64,000 nt of DNA, taken from positions 1-64,000 of the forward strand of contig NZ_MKXB01000189.1 in assembly GCF_001865245.1 (NCBI RefSeq). The letters are read 5' to 3'. This stretch comes from Streptomyces sp. CC53 (GTDB taxonomy: Bacteria; Actinomycetota; Actinomycetes; Streptomycetales; Streptomycetaceae). Each line of letters begins with the position of its first letter. Within the stretch, counting starts at the first letter, position 1. Below the pieces are notes generated by a model. It was not told the DNA's origin, did not search any database, and saw nothing but the letters and a program-made list of their open reading frames with translations. Positions 28,384-37,962 of this stretch are shown piece after piece. The position numbers and the translations under genes were made by a program.

Positions 28384-28592
28384 CCGGGCAGGGTCCTCGG
28401 CAGGCGCACGTCCTTGCCGAGGGCCCCGCGCGGGTCCGGTCGCGAAGAACTGCCGGGGCTCCGGTGCCCGGCCCGTGAGGCGTGCTGCCGGTGCGTGTCT
28501 GCTCGCGTCGACGATGCCGCCTGTCCGCCCCGACCGCGCCGACCGGCCCGTACACGTGGGACCGCCCGAAGAAGCGGCCCCAACTTGGTTGA

Positions 28593-29483
28593 GTGAGCAG
28601 GACATTACTGCAGGTTCCTGCCGTGAACGAGGGCACCGCGAGCGAGAACCCCGAGTCGCGCTTCTCCCTGGTGCTGGTGAGCGCCGCCAGATTCCCGGGC
28701 GTACGTATCCACAGGGAGACGTACCTCCGCAAGACCCTGGCCCGCTACTGCACCGAGGACGAGGTTCGCAGGGCGATCGAGGAGACCCCCGCGGCGGCCG
28801 GTATCCCGCTCGACGTACTGGACAAGGCCGCCAACGACTCCATCCGCTACGAGACCACCAAGGTCAGCGCCCTCTCCGCCGCCGCCGGGCTGCCCGGCGT
28901 CCTGGCCCTGTCGGCCACGGTGCCCGCGGACATGGCCCAGTACTTCGGCCACATGCTGCGTATCGCGCAGAAGCTCGCCTACCTCTACAGCTGGCCCGAC
29001 CTGTTCTCCGACGACGGCGACGACGTGGACGACGCGACGATGGGGGTGCTCACGCTGTTCTTCGGCGTGATGTTCGGGACCCAGTCGGCGAACGCCGCCG
29101 TGGGGAAGGTCGCCGGGATGATGGCGGAGCAGGTCGCCAAGAAGCTGCCGCAGAAGGCGCTCACGCAAGGCGTCGTCTACCCGATCGTGAAGAAGGTCGC
29201 GGCCTACATCGGCGTCCAGATGACGAAGCAGACCTTTGCCAAGAGTGTCTCGAAGGCCATCCCCCTCGTCGGTGCCGCCATCTCCGGCACGCTCACGTTC
29301 GCGACCTATCGCCCCATGACCAAGCGGCTGAAGAAGCACCTCTCCGAATCCGAGCTGGCGAAGTCGGCACCCCGGGTGGTGGTCGTGGAGGCCGAGGTGG
29401 TCCGCGAGCCCTTCGTCCCGAAGCCTGCCGAGGGTACGGCGACCGGCGGGGCCACCACGGCGGAGAGCCCTCGGTCCTCGTAA
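28593..29483 (+). CDS. hypothetical protein, EcsC-like
   Basis: 296 residues from GTG 28593; GTG 28623 is an alternative start with a similar ribosome site. The middle reads VPADMAQYFGHMLRIAQKLAYL, two hydrophobic helices (GVLTLFFGVMFGTQSANAAV and IPLVGAAISGTLTFATYR) and a charged tail ending in low complexity. The layout resembles EcsC-family membrane-associated proteins. Monocistronic; function unknown. Confidence 0.75.
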   Translation: MSRTLLQVPAVNEGTASENPESRFSLVLVSAARFPGVRIHRETYLRKTLARYCTEDEVRRAIEETPAAAGIPLDVLDKAANDSIRYETTKVSALSAAAGLPGVLALSATVPADMAQYFGHMLRIAQKLAYLYSWPDLFSDDGDDVDDATMGVLTLFFGVMFGTQSANAAVGKVAGMMAEQVAKKLPQKALTQGVVYPIVKKVAAYIGVQMTKQTFAKSVSKAIPLVGAAISGTLTFATYRPMTKRLKKHLSESELAKSAPRVVVVEAEVVREPFVPKPAEGTATGGATTAESPRSS

Positions 29484-29616
29484 CCCCTTGCGACGTCACC
29501 GTCGGCGTCGTCTTCCCGTGTCGACGGCCCGCACCCGGTCCCGTCGGACTCCGCTCAGGGCGCGAGCGAGAAGTTGTTCTCCTCGTCCTGGGTACAGTGC
29601 AAGCGCATGACGGTGT

Positions 29617-30664
29617 TCAGGCCGTAGAAGCAGGCGCGCAGGTCGTCGAGTTGCCCGGGGGACAGGCCGCCGCTCGTACGGGCCGGCCGCAGGTGGGGTC
29701 TCGAGGCGGCGGGCGGGCCGTTGGATCTCGGCATAGGCTCATGGCGGTGGTCGACTCGGGGCAGCCGAGGGCAGGTGCCAACACCGGGTAAAGCTGGTCC
29801 TCTCGGCGTCCTCGTGCGGCAGCAGGCGGCCGGTCAGCAGTCGCTGCGTCTCTTCCACTGCCGCCAGCACCGCCGGACCCGTGGTGCGGGAGAGGAGGGC
29901 GGCGGTGTCCCGTACGGAGTCGAGGATGTCCCGCAGCTTCGTGTTCCGTGGTGAAGCGGTGGATGAGGCTTTCCGCGTCGGGTGTGAGGGACGGGCGCGC
30001 GGCCCGGTCGGCGTGCAGGGTGTTGAGGATGACGGCCACGTCGACGCCTTCCTGGAGCAGCGCGCCCGTGGCGGGCGGTAGTAGGCCCACCGACGCCGCG
30101 GCCATCGCGGCCAGGGACACGAGCACGCCGCCGAGCGCGCTCTGCAAGGCGATGCGGCGGGTCCGCGGGGTGAGGAGCACGGCGTCCGCGAGGCCGTCCA
30201 CACGATCGCCGGTGAGCACCGACCCGTCCAGGACGGCCGGGGGCTCTCCACCCGGCCGTCGACCGGGACGGCGAGCCCGGGCCGACGGCGAGCAGGTCGC
30301 CGATGTGACCTCGTCGAACGGCACCGTCGCCGCACCGCGTCCGTGCTGCGGCGTGCCGAGAGCGGTGCGTGCTCCGGCAGGGCCCGCAGGAAGGCACACC
30401 GCCTCGCCGCCGTCTCCAGGGCGCGGTCGGTGGCGAGCGTGAGGGCGATAAGGGCGCCCGCCAGGTACTCGCCCACGGCCGGGGTGTCGCCGAGCGTGAG
30501 GACGGCGAACAGGTCCGTGCCTGCGTTGAACACATCCGCGAGTGCGGCGGCACCGGCCAGCCAGGCGGCGCCGCCGAGCAGGGCTGCCGCCGTGACGACC
30601 AGCAGGAACGGTTCGACGCGACCGCCGCGGCCAGCCGGTCCAGTCGTGGTGCGGGGTGGTTCAT
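29617..30664 (-). pseudogene. decayed heavy-metal P-type ATPase with hemerythrin-like tail
   Basis: Fragments in different minus-strand frames line up with a P1B-type ATPase: N-terminal membrane block EYLAGALIALTLATDRALET, the actuator part (GDLVAVGPG..., VDGRVE, then VLDGSVLTGD), then directly the last membrane segments ASVGLLPPATGALLQEGVDV and ILNTLHADRAARP. The phosphorylation DKTG and nucleotide domains are missing. A tail LRDILDSVRDTAALLSRTTG resembles hemerythrin-type helices. A large internal deletion plus several frameshifts make it non-functional. Confidence 0.7.
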
Positions 30665-30793
30665 GGCGCACCTCGGTCCGTGTGGCTCCGCCGAGGCGTC
30701 CGGTGTCCATCCCACCGTGACAGGCGGCCCGGCGGCAGGGGCCGTCCGGCTCCGGCGGGTGGCCGGTGCTGTGCGGCGCACCACCCGGGTCGG

Positions 30794-31939
30794 TCACGTG
30801 GTGGTGCAGGCCGTTCCGTTCAGGGTGAAGGCGGTCGGCTCCGCGAAGGTGCCGTTGTGGGTGCCCTGGAAGCCGAAGGTCTGGCTTCCCTCGGGGGCGA
30901 TGTGCGCGTTGTGTGCCGCGGCGCTCGCGGTCACGGTCCCGGAGGAGGGGGTGACGGTGGCGTTCCAGGCGTGGGTGACCCGCTGCCCGGCCGGCAGAGT
31001 GAAGGCGAGCCGCCAGCCGTCCACGGGGGCCGGGCCGGTGTTGCCGACGGTGACGTTCGCCGTGAAGCCGCCCTGCCAGACGGAGGTGGTGTACGACACC
31101 CGGCAGGTCGGCGCCGGGTCGCCGGGGTCGCCCGGGTCACCGGGGCCGCCGGGGTCGTTCCCGGTGTGCACGGTCGAGGAGAAGGAGTGCACCGCGAGTC
31201 CGGCGCCGTTCGCCCAGGGCTCGAAGCCCGCCTGGATGCTCGTCAGGTACCAGTCGTCCCGGGCCATTCCGCGGGCGACGGCCTGCCGGACGAAGTCCAT
31301 CACGTCGAAGCTCCAGCTGTCGACGGCCGACGGGGCGACGAAGGACACGACGTCGTTCGAGCCGTTGCTGCCGGTCCACACCTCCCAGGAACGGCCGCCG
31401 ACCGTGGCCGTGCCGACCGGGGAGCCGATCGGCTGGACGGGCCCCACCCGGTTGAACCAGATCATGATCTCGGTCCGGTTCACGCCGTCGGTCCGCGGCG
31501 TCGGGTCCAGCCAGATGTCGTACGAGGCGTTGTACACGGCGTCCGGGACGTAGCCGTACGCGATGCTGCTGGGCGCGCTGGAGATGGTGTCGAGCCGGGC
31601 CGGAAGGCGGGTGCCGGGGGAGCAGTTGGTGTAGTGGCAGCCGTGGAAGGCCGACGGGTACGACTTGGGGGCGCCGTTGGTGGGGACGGCGCCGTCCGCG
31701 CGGGTAAGCCGGAAGCCCGTGTCCGTGGCGGTGACGCACTGGGGGGCGCCGGTGCCCCAGCGGTTGTTCTGGACGACGTAGCGCCCCTGGATGACGGTCG
31801 AGCCGTACTGTTCGCAGATCGTGGTCTCGGCCTGCGCCTGCGGTGCGGCGACCAGGAGCGCCGCGGCCGCGGCGAGGGGGGCGAGCAGCGCGGCGAGCAG
31901 GACGCGCGCGGGGTGGGAACGGTGCGGTGGCAGGCGCAT
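30794..31939 (-). CDS. secreted GH12 endoglucanase with CBM2
   Basis: 381 residues from ATG 31939. A Sec signal with AAPQAQAETT cleavage is followed by a GH12 jelly roll: VNRTEIMIWFNRVGPVQPIG bears the nucleophile Glu and QAGFEPWANGAGL the acid/base Glu. A GDPGDPGDP linker leads to a C-terminal CBM2 (CRVSYTTSVWQGGFTANVTV). It cuts beta-1,4-glucan outside the cell. A CebR-type operator upstream suggests induction by cello-oligosaccharides. Confidence 0.92.
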   Translation of the reverse strand: MRLPPHRSHPARVLLAALLAPLAAAAALLVAAPQAQAETTICEQYGSTVIQGRYVVQNNRWGTGAPQCVTATDTGFRLTRADGAVPTNGAPKSYPSAFHGCHYTNCSPGTRLPARLDTISSAPSSIAYGYVPDAVYNASYDIWLDPTPRTDGVNRTEIMIWFNRVGPVQPIGSPVGTATVGGRSWEVWTGSNGSNDVVSFVAPSAVDSWSFDVMDFVRQAVARGMARDDWYLTSIQAGFEPWANGAGLAVHSFSSTVHTGNDPGGPGDPGDPGDPAPTCRVSYTTSVWQGGFTANVTVGNTGPAPVDGWRLAFTLPAGQRVTHAWNATVTPSSGTVTASAAAHNAHIAPEGSQTFGFQGTHNGTFAEPTAFTLNGTACTTT

Positions 31940-32001
31940 GCGGGTGCCTCTCTCGGAGGGGGTCCGTCCGTCGGTGACCACGGGAACGTGTCCCTGATGT
32001 G

Positions 32002-32015
32002 TGGGAGCGCTCCCA
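32002..32015. promoter_or_regulatory. CebR-type cellulose operator
   Basis: TGGGAGCGCTCCCA is a perfect 14-bp palindrome identical to the known CebR binding consensus, 63 nt before the GH12 start. CebR releases it on binding cellobiose/cellotriose. Confidence 0.9.
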
Positions 32016-32438
32016 TTGCTGGTCCGACCCGGACTGTAGGAGTCCGCCCGCCGTCTGGCAAGCCCGTGCGCGGGGATCCGTCCGGATGTGCCGGCCCACC
32101 GTGGTGGGTCGGCGGTGGGAGGCCGGCTGCGGCGCCGGCCGCAGCCGGGGGCGGCCGGCGTGGGGGGAATCCGGCGGCGGGCAGGGAGAGCGGTGCCGCG
32201 GGGGAGCCGGGGGCGGTGTCCCGCCCCCGGCGCGGCGTCACGTCAGGGCGGCGAGCAGGCCCGCGGCGGCCGAGCACACCAGGAGGGCGGCGCCCACGGC
32301 GGCGGGTGGGGGTCCGGGCGGTGCCGCCGCCCCGCACGCACGGCCCGAGGCCCGTGCCCGGCCACGGCGGATCCGCCGGGACCGGACGCGGCCCTCGGCC
32401 GACGGCCCGGGGGAACCGGCGGACGGCCGGAGCTCGTG
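32016..32438. other. gap with no convincing gene
   Basis: Pro/Arg/Gly-rich frames only. It holds the GH12 promoter at its left end; nothing else recognised. Confidence 0.4.
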
Positions 32439-32469
32439 AGCCCCCCGCGGGACGACCCCGCGGGGGGCT
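32439..32469. terminator. hairpin terminator downstream of phytase
   Basis: AGCCCCCCGCGGG (32439-32451) pairs perfectly with CCCGCGGGGGGCT (32457-32469) around a 5-nt loop. It lies after the phytase stop in the minus direction. Confidence 0.75.
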
Positions 32470-32581
32470 CCGCCGTGCCCGGACCTACCGGTGGGCCGGG
32501 GAGGAGGCAGGCCCGCCGGACGGGCCCGCTCCTCACGGGGCCGTGCTCCGCTCCGCTTCCGTGCGGGGCGGAGCAGCGGCC

Positions 32582-33898
32582 TCAGTCCGCGTCGCGGGGG
32601 TCGAACGACTCCGTGTCGACGATCAGCGGCTCCGGGAACGTCTCGGCGACGGCGTCCCAGCGGGTGAACTTGAAGTTGGTGCCCTCACGCTCGCCGTCGG
32701 CCGGGGTGGCCTCGCCGTCGTGGGTGATCAGCAGGCCCTTGGGGAAGGACCGGCCCAGGGGCACGTTGACGACCGTGGAGCCGTCGGAGTGCTGCACGCC
32801 GTCGACCGCGCCGTCACCGATGCGGAAGGAGCCGACGTAGTCGTTGTCGCCGTCGCGCTCGTAGACGGCGAAGGTGTCGTCGCCCTGGCTGGAGGCCAGG
32901 ACGTATCCGGTGCCGTCCTCGGCGTGGTAGACGGTGACGCCCTCGGCGTCGGCGCTCAGGTGCTCACCGCCGAAGCCGGGGTCGGCGTCGGTGTCGAGGA
33001 CGCACTCCTCCTCCCCGGCGTCGTACGTCCACGGCGTGCCGTACTCACGGACCCGGTCGATGAGTTCGGGGTCCTCGAACTCCTCGTCGTCGAGCTCGAT
33101 GCGCCACAGGCCCACGGTCTCCTGCGCCGCGTACAGGACGCGCTCCTCCAGGTCGACGGCCATGCCCTCGACCTGCGGATTCTCACCGGGGTCGGCGCAC
33201 GGGGCCCAGTCGGTGCCGTCAGGAAGGGTGAAGGAGGCGGGCAGGTCGAGGGTGTCCTCGGTCTCGTAGCCGACGCGTCCGTCCTCGTCCTTCAGCTCCA
33301 GCAGGCGCAGGCTGGTCTCCTCGCGCTGCGACACCACCACGTAGGCGTCGTCGTCGTCGCTGAAGGCCGTCAGGCCGTAGGAGGTGCGCTGGTCGTCGAC
33401 CTCGGCCTCGTCGGCCGCGAAGACGGGCGTTACGTCGGGGGCGGTGACGTCCCGGAGCGGGGGGCGGCCCTTGGCGACGGCCTTCGGGTCGATGGCGTAG
33501 GCGCGGATGCGGTCGCGGCCGCGGTCGCTGACGAGCGCCAGGTCCGTCTTCCTGCCGTCGAGCTCGAAGCCGTAGACGACGTCGACGTTGTTGAAGCGGC
33601 CGGGCTTGGCGTCCTCGTGGGGGGCCTGCGGGGCGGCTATGTGCTGCAGCCGCCGTCCGTCGAGCCCGTACACGTCGAGGCCGGCCTCCTTCAGGGTGCC
33701 GATGACGATGCTGCGGCCCGGGTTCTTCGGGTCGACCCACACCGCCGGGTCGTCGGCGTCGGCGTTGCGGCCGGCCTCGTCGTCGTACACCGCGGGGGTC
33801 TCCACGGAGGCCGTGGTCGTGACCGGCACCACGGGCCCGGCCGTCAGGGCGAAGGCGGTGGCGAGTGCGGTCAGGGTGCTCAGAGCGAAGGCGCTCAC
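32582..33898 (-). CDS. secreted beta-propeller phytase
   Basis: 438 residues from GTG 33898, chosen for GAGGAG 4 nt upstream. The signal peptide (FALSTLTALATAFALTAG) is followed by DADDPAVWVDPKNPGRSIVI, FNNVDVVYGFELDGR and VSDRGRDRIRAYAID, the blades carrying the acidic calcium/phytate ligands, and VEGMAVDLEERVLYAAQE further on. It releases phosphate from phytate extracellularly. Usually phosphate-controlled (PhoP), but no PHO box was looked for in detail. Confidence 0.92.
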   Translation of the reverse strand: MSAFALSTLTALATAFALTAGPVVPVTTTASVETPAVYDDEAGRNADADDPAVWVDPKNPGRSIVIGTLKEAGLDVYGLDGRRLQHIAAPQAPHEDAKPGRFNNVDVVYGFELDGRKTDLALVSDRGRDRIRAYAIDPKAVAKGRPPLRDVTAPDVTPVFAADEAEVDDQRTSYGLTAFSDDDDAYVVVSQREETSLRLLELKDEDGRVGYETEDTLDLPASFTLPDGTDWAPCADPGENPQVEGMAVDLEERVLYAAQETVGLWRIELDDEEFEDPELIDRVREYGTPWTYDAGEEECVLDTDADPGFGGEHLSADAEGVTVYHAEDGTGYVLASSQGDDTFAVYERDGDNDYVGSFRIGDGAVDGVQHSDGSTVVNVPLGRSFPKGLLITHDGEATPADGEREGTNFKFTRWDAVAETFPEPLIVDTESFDPRDAD

Positions 33899-34139
33899 GA
33901 TACTCCTCAGTAGGAATGCGGACGCCCGCACGCTACGAGGGCTGGGGAACGCCACCGGAACATGATCATGAACACGACATGGCTGCACGGGTGGACCTGT
34001 CCGCCCCGTGGACTTCGGTCCCGGCTCCACGGCGGCGGCGCGCAGCGGGAGCACGGCACCCGGGCGGGGGCGCGTATCCTCCGCCGGCCGGGCCTGGCGA
34101 AGGGGGTGGACGCGCCTCCACCGGGGGGCGGGCGGGTCG

Positions 34140-35627
34140 TCAGGCCGGGCAGCCCGGTTCGGACACGACGAAGTGGCCGGGAGCGGTCTGCCGGAGGGTG
34201 CGGACGGTGAAGGTGTTCCACAGGCCCATCAGTTCGTCGGATCCCCCGGCATAGGCGTAGCCGCCGCTCTGGTAGGCGCGCCCCGCGCGGGTGTGGTCGT
34301 ACGTGCTCGCCGTGTCGCAGGTGGGCGTGAACCCGGTGGTGGTCGCGGTGACGGTCGCGGAGAGGGTCCCGACCGCGCCCGCCGGGTCCACGGCCGCCAC
34401 GGCGTAGGCGTACGCGGTCCCGGTGGCCAGCCCGGTGTCGGTGTGGCCCGGGGAGGCGGTGGCGGCCACCTCCGCACCACCGCGGTAGACGCGGTACGAG
34501 GCCGCCCCGGGCACCGCGTCCCACCGCAGGGCCGCGCTCGTGTCGGTGGTGCCGGTGACCGTCAGGCCGGTGGGAGCGGGCAGCACCCCGGGGTCCTCGT
34601 CGCCGCCGTCGAGCCCCCAGAAGCGGGCGGTGTGGTGGCTGGAGCACAGGGCGTCGAGGTAGTACGTGCCGGTGCTGCCGCACTGCTCGGGGCCGCTGCC
34701 CGGGTCGACGGCGAGCCCGTGCCCCATGCCGGACACGGTGTAGACCTCCACCGCGGGCCGGCCCGCGGCGTCGTCGTAGGTCTCCAGCGTGGCGCCGCCG
34801 GTGAGCGTGCGGGTGCGGGACGGCGCCTGACCGGTGCCCCACACGTCGGTCCACTGGTCGCGCAGTTCGGCTGCGTTGGCGGGCCGGACGGTGGTGTCGG
34901 CGGTGCCCTGCCAGATCGCCACGCGCGGCCAGGAGGCGGTGCCCGCCGGGGCGGCGGCCCGCACGAGGTCGCCCCATTGCGCGGGTGTCCTGTCCGGGGG
35001 GCTGTACATGCACGTGTACGCCGTGCTCAGGCTGCTCGCGCAGCGGGCGGGCAGGCCGGAGTGGACGGCGCCGCCCGCGAACACGTCGGGGTACGCGGCG
35101 AGCATGTTCGCCGTCATGCCGCCGCCCGCCGACAGGCCGGTGATGTGGACCCGCCGGAAGTCGCCGCCGAAGCGGGCGAGCGCGTCGTCCACCATCTGAC
35201 GGATCGACAGGGCTTCGCCGTGGCCGCGTGCGCTGTCACCCGGCTCGAACCAGTTGAAGCACGCGTTGGCGTTGTTCGCGGTGCCGGTCTGGGGGAGGAC
35301 CAGGGCGAAGCCGTACCGGTCGGCGAGCTCCGGCCAGCCGGAGTGCGCGAAGTAGTCGCCCGCGCTCTGCGTGCAGCCGTGCAGGGCGACGACGAGCGGG
35401 GCCCCGGCGGGCAGGCCGTCGGGCGCGTACGCGTACATGGACAGGTTGCCCGGGTTCGAACCGAAACCGGTGATCCGGGTGAGGGTCGCGGCAGACGCCT
35501 GCGGGGCCACGGCCACCAGGCCCGCCGTGAGGGCCAGGGCCCCTGCGGCGGCGGTGAGCCAGCGGCGCAGGGCGGCGGCGGGGCGTCGGCGCTTCGCGGT
35601 GCGGATCGGGGTGCGCGGCTGTGACAT
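34140..35627 (-). CDS. secreted PHB depolymerase (LpqC-type) with FnIII domain
   Basis: 495 residues from ATG 35627 (GGAGG 8 nt upstream). Signal peptide ends VAPQASAATL. The alpha/beta-hydrolase part has LVVALHGCTQSAGDYF (oxyanion), HITGLSAGGGMTANML (nucleophile Ser), AIWQGTADTTVRP (Asp) and VSGMGHGLAVDPGSG (His). A fibronectin-III domain (APTGLTVTGTTDTSAALRWD) follows, then a C-terminal region that may bind polymer. It hydrolyses polyhydroxybutyrate outside the cell and fits the two downstream genes. Confidence 0.9.
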   Translation of the reverse strand: MSQPRTPIRTAKRRRPAAALRRWLTAAAGALALTAGLVAVAPQASAATLTRITGFGSNPGNLSMYAYAPDGLPAGAPLVVALHGCTQSAGDYFAHSGWPELADRYGFALVLPQTGTANNANACFNWFEPGDSARGHGEALSIRQMVDDALARFGGDFRRVHITGLSAGGGMTANMLAAYPDVFAGGAVHSGLPARCASSLSTAYTCMYSPPDRTPAQWGDLVRAAAPAGTASWPRVAIWQGTADTTVRPANAAELRDQWTDVWGTGQAPSRTRTLTGGATLETYDDAAGRPAVEVYTVSGMGHGLAVDPGSGPEQCGSTGTYYLDALCSSHHTARFWGLDGGDEDPGVLPAPTGLTVTGTTDTSAALRWDAVPGAASYRVYRGGAEVAATASPGHTDTGLATGTAYAYAVAAVDPAGAVGTLSATVTATTTGFTPTCDTASTYDHTRAGRAYQSGGYAYAGGSDELMGLWNTFTVRTLRQTAPGHFVVSEPGCPA

Positions 35628-36413
35628 GGCGGATGCCTCCGGATGCGGTCGACGGCGAGCGGACCGACGCCGGGCCGGTGGCCGGGCCGTCGGTGTGACG
35701 CACATCATGGGAGCAGCCGTGGCCGGATCGACATGGTCCGGACGCCCAGGACGGAGGGAGCTCCTGTGTGCCGGCCCTCCACGGCCGGGAGCGGCACACG
35801 GCTCGACGGGGACCGGGGTCCCGGGACCGGAGGGCGGCTCGGTGCGGCCCGGGGCAGGCGTGCGGCTCCGGGGGCGTGGCGTCCGGCGCGTGACGTGGGG
35901 CGCAGGGTGCCGCAAGCGGCTCGGTGGAAGTGGGCCCCTGCGCGTGGTGGCGGGACGCGGGAAGGGGAAGTGGGCTGCGCCCGTGCCGCCTGTTCCCTTG
36001 CCACCTGCGCCCGTGCCGCTACGGGCGGGCGGCACGTGTGCCGGTCGGTTCGAGTGCGGGCAGCGCTGCGCGGGTGGTTGGCGGTGCGTTCACCGGCCCC
36101 GCGGGACGGGGACCGCGGTCTGCTCCGGCTTCTGCCGGCGGTCGGTGCACCCGCCCCTGGGGGGTGCGGACGACGCCGCCGTGCCCCCGGGCGTCGGACG
36201 GCGCGTCACCCGCAATGAGGCCGGGTGCGGTGGGCGCGGGGCGGGTGGACCGCCCCGCCAGTGGTCGGCGCGCCCGTCGGCCGGCGGGCCGCGATGGTGC
36301 TCCGCGCCATCGCCGGGCGCCGGATGGTGGGTCGCGGACCCATGGGTCGGGGCGGACCGGGCGGCATAGCCTCCGCGGGTCCCCGTTCACGCTCCCCTTC
36401 CGGAGGCACACGC
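35628..36413. other. long intergenic region between divergent hydrolase genes
   Basis: No supported gene in 786 bp. It separates the minus-strand depolymerase from the plus-strand hydrolase and should contain both promoters. Confidence 0.4.
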
Positions 36414-37850
36414 ATGCGCTCCACCTCCCCCCGCCCGCGGCGACCGCGCAGACGGGGCCTCGCGGCGGCCCTCGCCCTCGCCGCCCTCGCCCTCACACCC
36501 TCCACGGCCACGGCCGTCCCGCCCCGTCCCGCCGACCACTGCACGCACACGGCCCGGCTGCGGGTCCCGGGCGCCGAGCACCAGCAGGTGTCCTGCCTGG
36601 CCGAGTTGACCACGGCGGGCACGGTCGCCTCGGGGCACACCGATCCCGCGGACTGGGCCGGGCTGACCCCCGAGGGCCTGGCCGTACCCAGCGGAGTGCC
36701 GGGTGTCCAGCTCGACGGCTACTTCCCGGACACCTCCACCACCAACACCACCCACGGCTGGAACCACGACGCCCAGTTCGTGATCCGCCTGCCGGCCCGG
36801 TGGAACGGGGGCCTGGTGGTGGCGGGCACCCCCGGCAACCGCGAGCAGTACGCCAACGACCGCGCCATCGCCGACTGGGTCCTCGCCCGCGGCTACGCCT
36901 ACGCCGCCACCGACAAGGGCAACACCGGCCTGGCCTTCCACCGGGACGGCAGGAGCCCCGGCGACGCCATCGCCGAGTGGAACCACCGCCTCACCCAGCT
37001 GACCCGCGCCGCCCGCGCCACCGTCGCCCAGCACTACCACCGGCCGCCCGCCCGCACCCTGGTCACGGGGATCTCCAACGGCGGGTACCTCGTGCGCTGG
37101 CAACTGGAGAACCACCCCGAGCTGTACGACGGCGGCGTCGACTGGGAGGGCACCCTGTGGCGGGCCGACGGGCCCACCCTGCTGGACTTCCTGCCGACGG
37201 CCCTGCGCGAGTATCCCGTGTACGCGGCCGGGGGCGACGGCGCGGAACGCGCCCGTCGGGCCCTGCACGCCGCCGGGTACCCGGCCGGCTCGGAGTTCCT
37301 GTGGCCCTTCCACCACCAGGTCTACTGGGACCTGACCCAGCGCGTCTACCGCGAGGAACTCGACCCCGGCTTCGACGGGGCGACCGAGGCCGGCACCCCG
37401 TACTGCGCGCCGGGGACACCCGCCTGCGACGCCGACTACGACTACGCGGCACGGCCCGACGAGGTCCGGCGGGCCGTGCAGAAGATCGCGCTCACCGGGC
37501 GGATCGGCAGGCCGCTGATGACCCTGCACGGCACCCTCGACGTGCTGCTCCCCGTCAGCCGCGACTCCGACGTCTACGCCCGCATGGTGCGGGAGGCCGG
37601 CCGCGGGCACCTGCACCGCTACTACCGGATCGAGGGCGGCACGCATGCCGACGCCCTCGTCGACGTGTTCCCCGACCGGCTGCGTCCGCTCACGCCCTGC
37701 CACCGCTCGGCCTTCAGGGCCTTGGAAGGCTGGCTGCGGGGCGGCCCCCGGCCCCCCGCCTCCGCAACCGTGGCCCTGCCCGGCCGCGTACCGCCCGGCA
37801 GCCTCGTGCACACCTGCTCCCTGGCGGCGGGCCCGGCGCCGCGCCCCTGA
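36414..37850 (+). CDS. secreted alpha/beta hydrolase, 3-hydroxybutyrate-oligomer-hydrolase/tannase-like
   Basis: 478 residues from ATG 36414 (CGGAGG upstream). Signal peptide ends STATAVPP. RTLVTGISNGGYLVRWQLEN has the nucleophile Ser, LMTLHGTLDVLLPVSRDS the Asp and YRIEGGTHADALVD the His. The architecture matches extracellular tannase/feruloyl-esterase-like enzymes and 3HB-oligomer hydrolases. Its place between a PHB depolymerase and a 3-hydroxybutyrate dehydrogenase favours cleavage of hydroxybutyrate oligomers; this is inference. Confidence 0.75.
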   Translation: MRSTSPRPRRPRRRGLAAALALAALALTPSTATAVPPRPADHCTHTARLRVPGAEHQQVSCLAELTTAGTVASGHTDPADWAGLTPEGLAVPSGVPGVQLDGYFPDTSTTNTTHGWNHDAQFVIRLPARWNGGLVVAGTPGNREQYANDRAIADWVLARGYAYAATDKGNTGLAFHRDGRSPGDAIAEWNHRLTQLTRAARATVAQHYHRPPARTLVTGISNGGYLVRWQLENHPELYDGGVDWEGTLWRADGPTLLDFLPTALREYPVYAAGGDGAERARRALHAAGYPAGSEFLWPFHHQVYWDLTQRVYREELDPGFDGATEAGTPYCAPGTPACDADYDYAARPDEVRRAVQKIALTGRIGRPLMTLHGTLDVLLPVSRDSDVYARMVREAGRGHLHRYYRIEGGTHADALVDVFPDRLRPLTPCHRSAFRALEGWLRGGPRPPASATVALPGRVPPGSLVHTCSLAAGPAPRP

Positions 37851-37962
37851 CCCGCCCGGCGGCCACGGCCGCGGTCATGGGGGCGGAGGCCACGCCGGGG
37901 CGCCGGTTTGTGGGTGCCGCCCCCATGTGACGGGGCCGGGGCGCTGCCTAGTGTCTCGGGCC

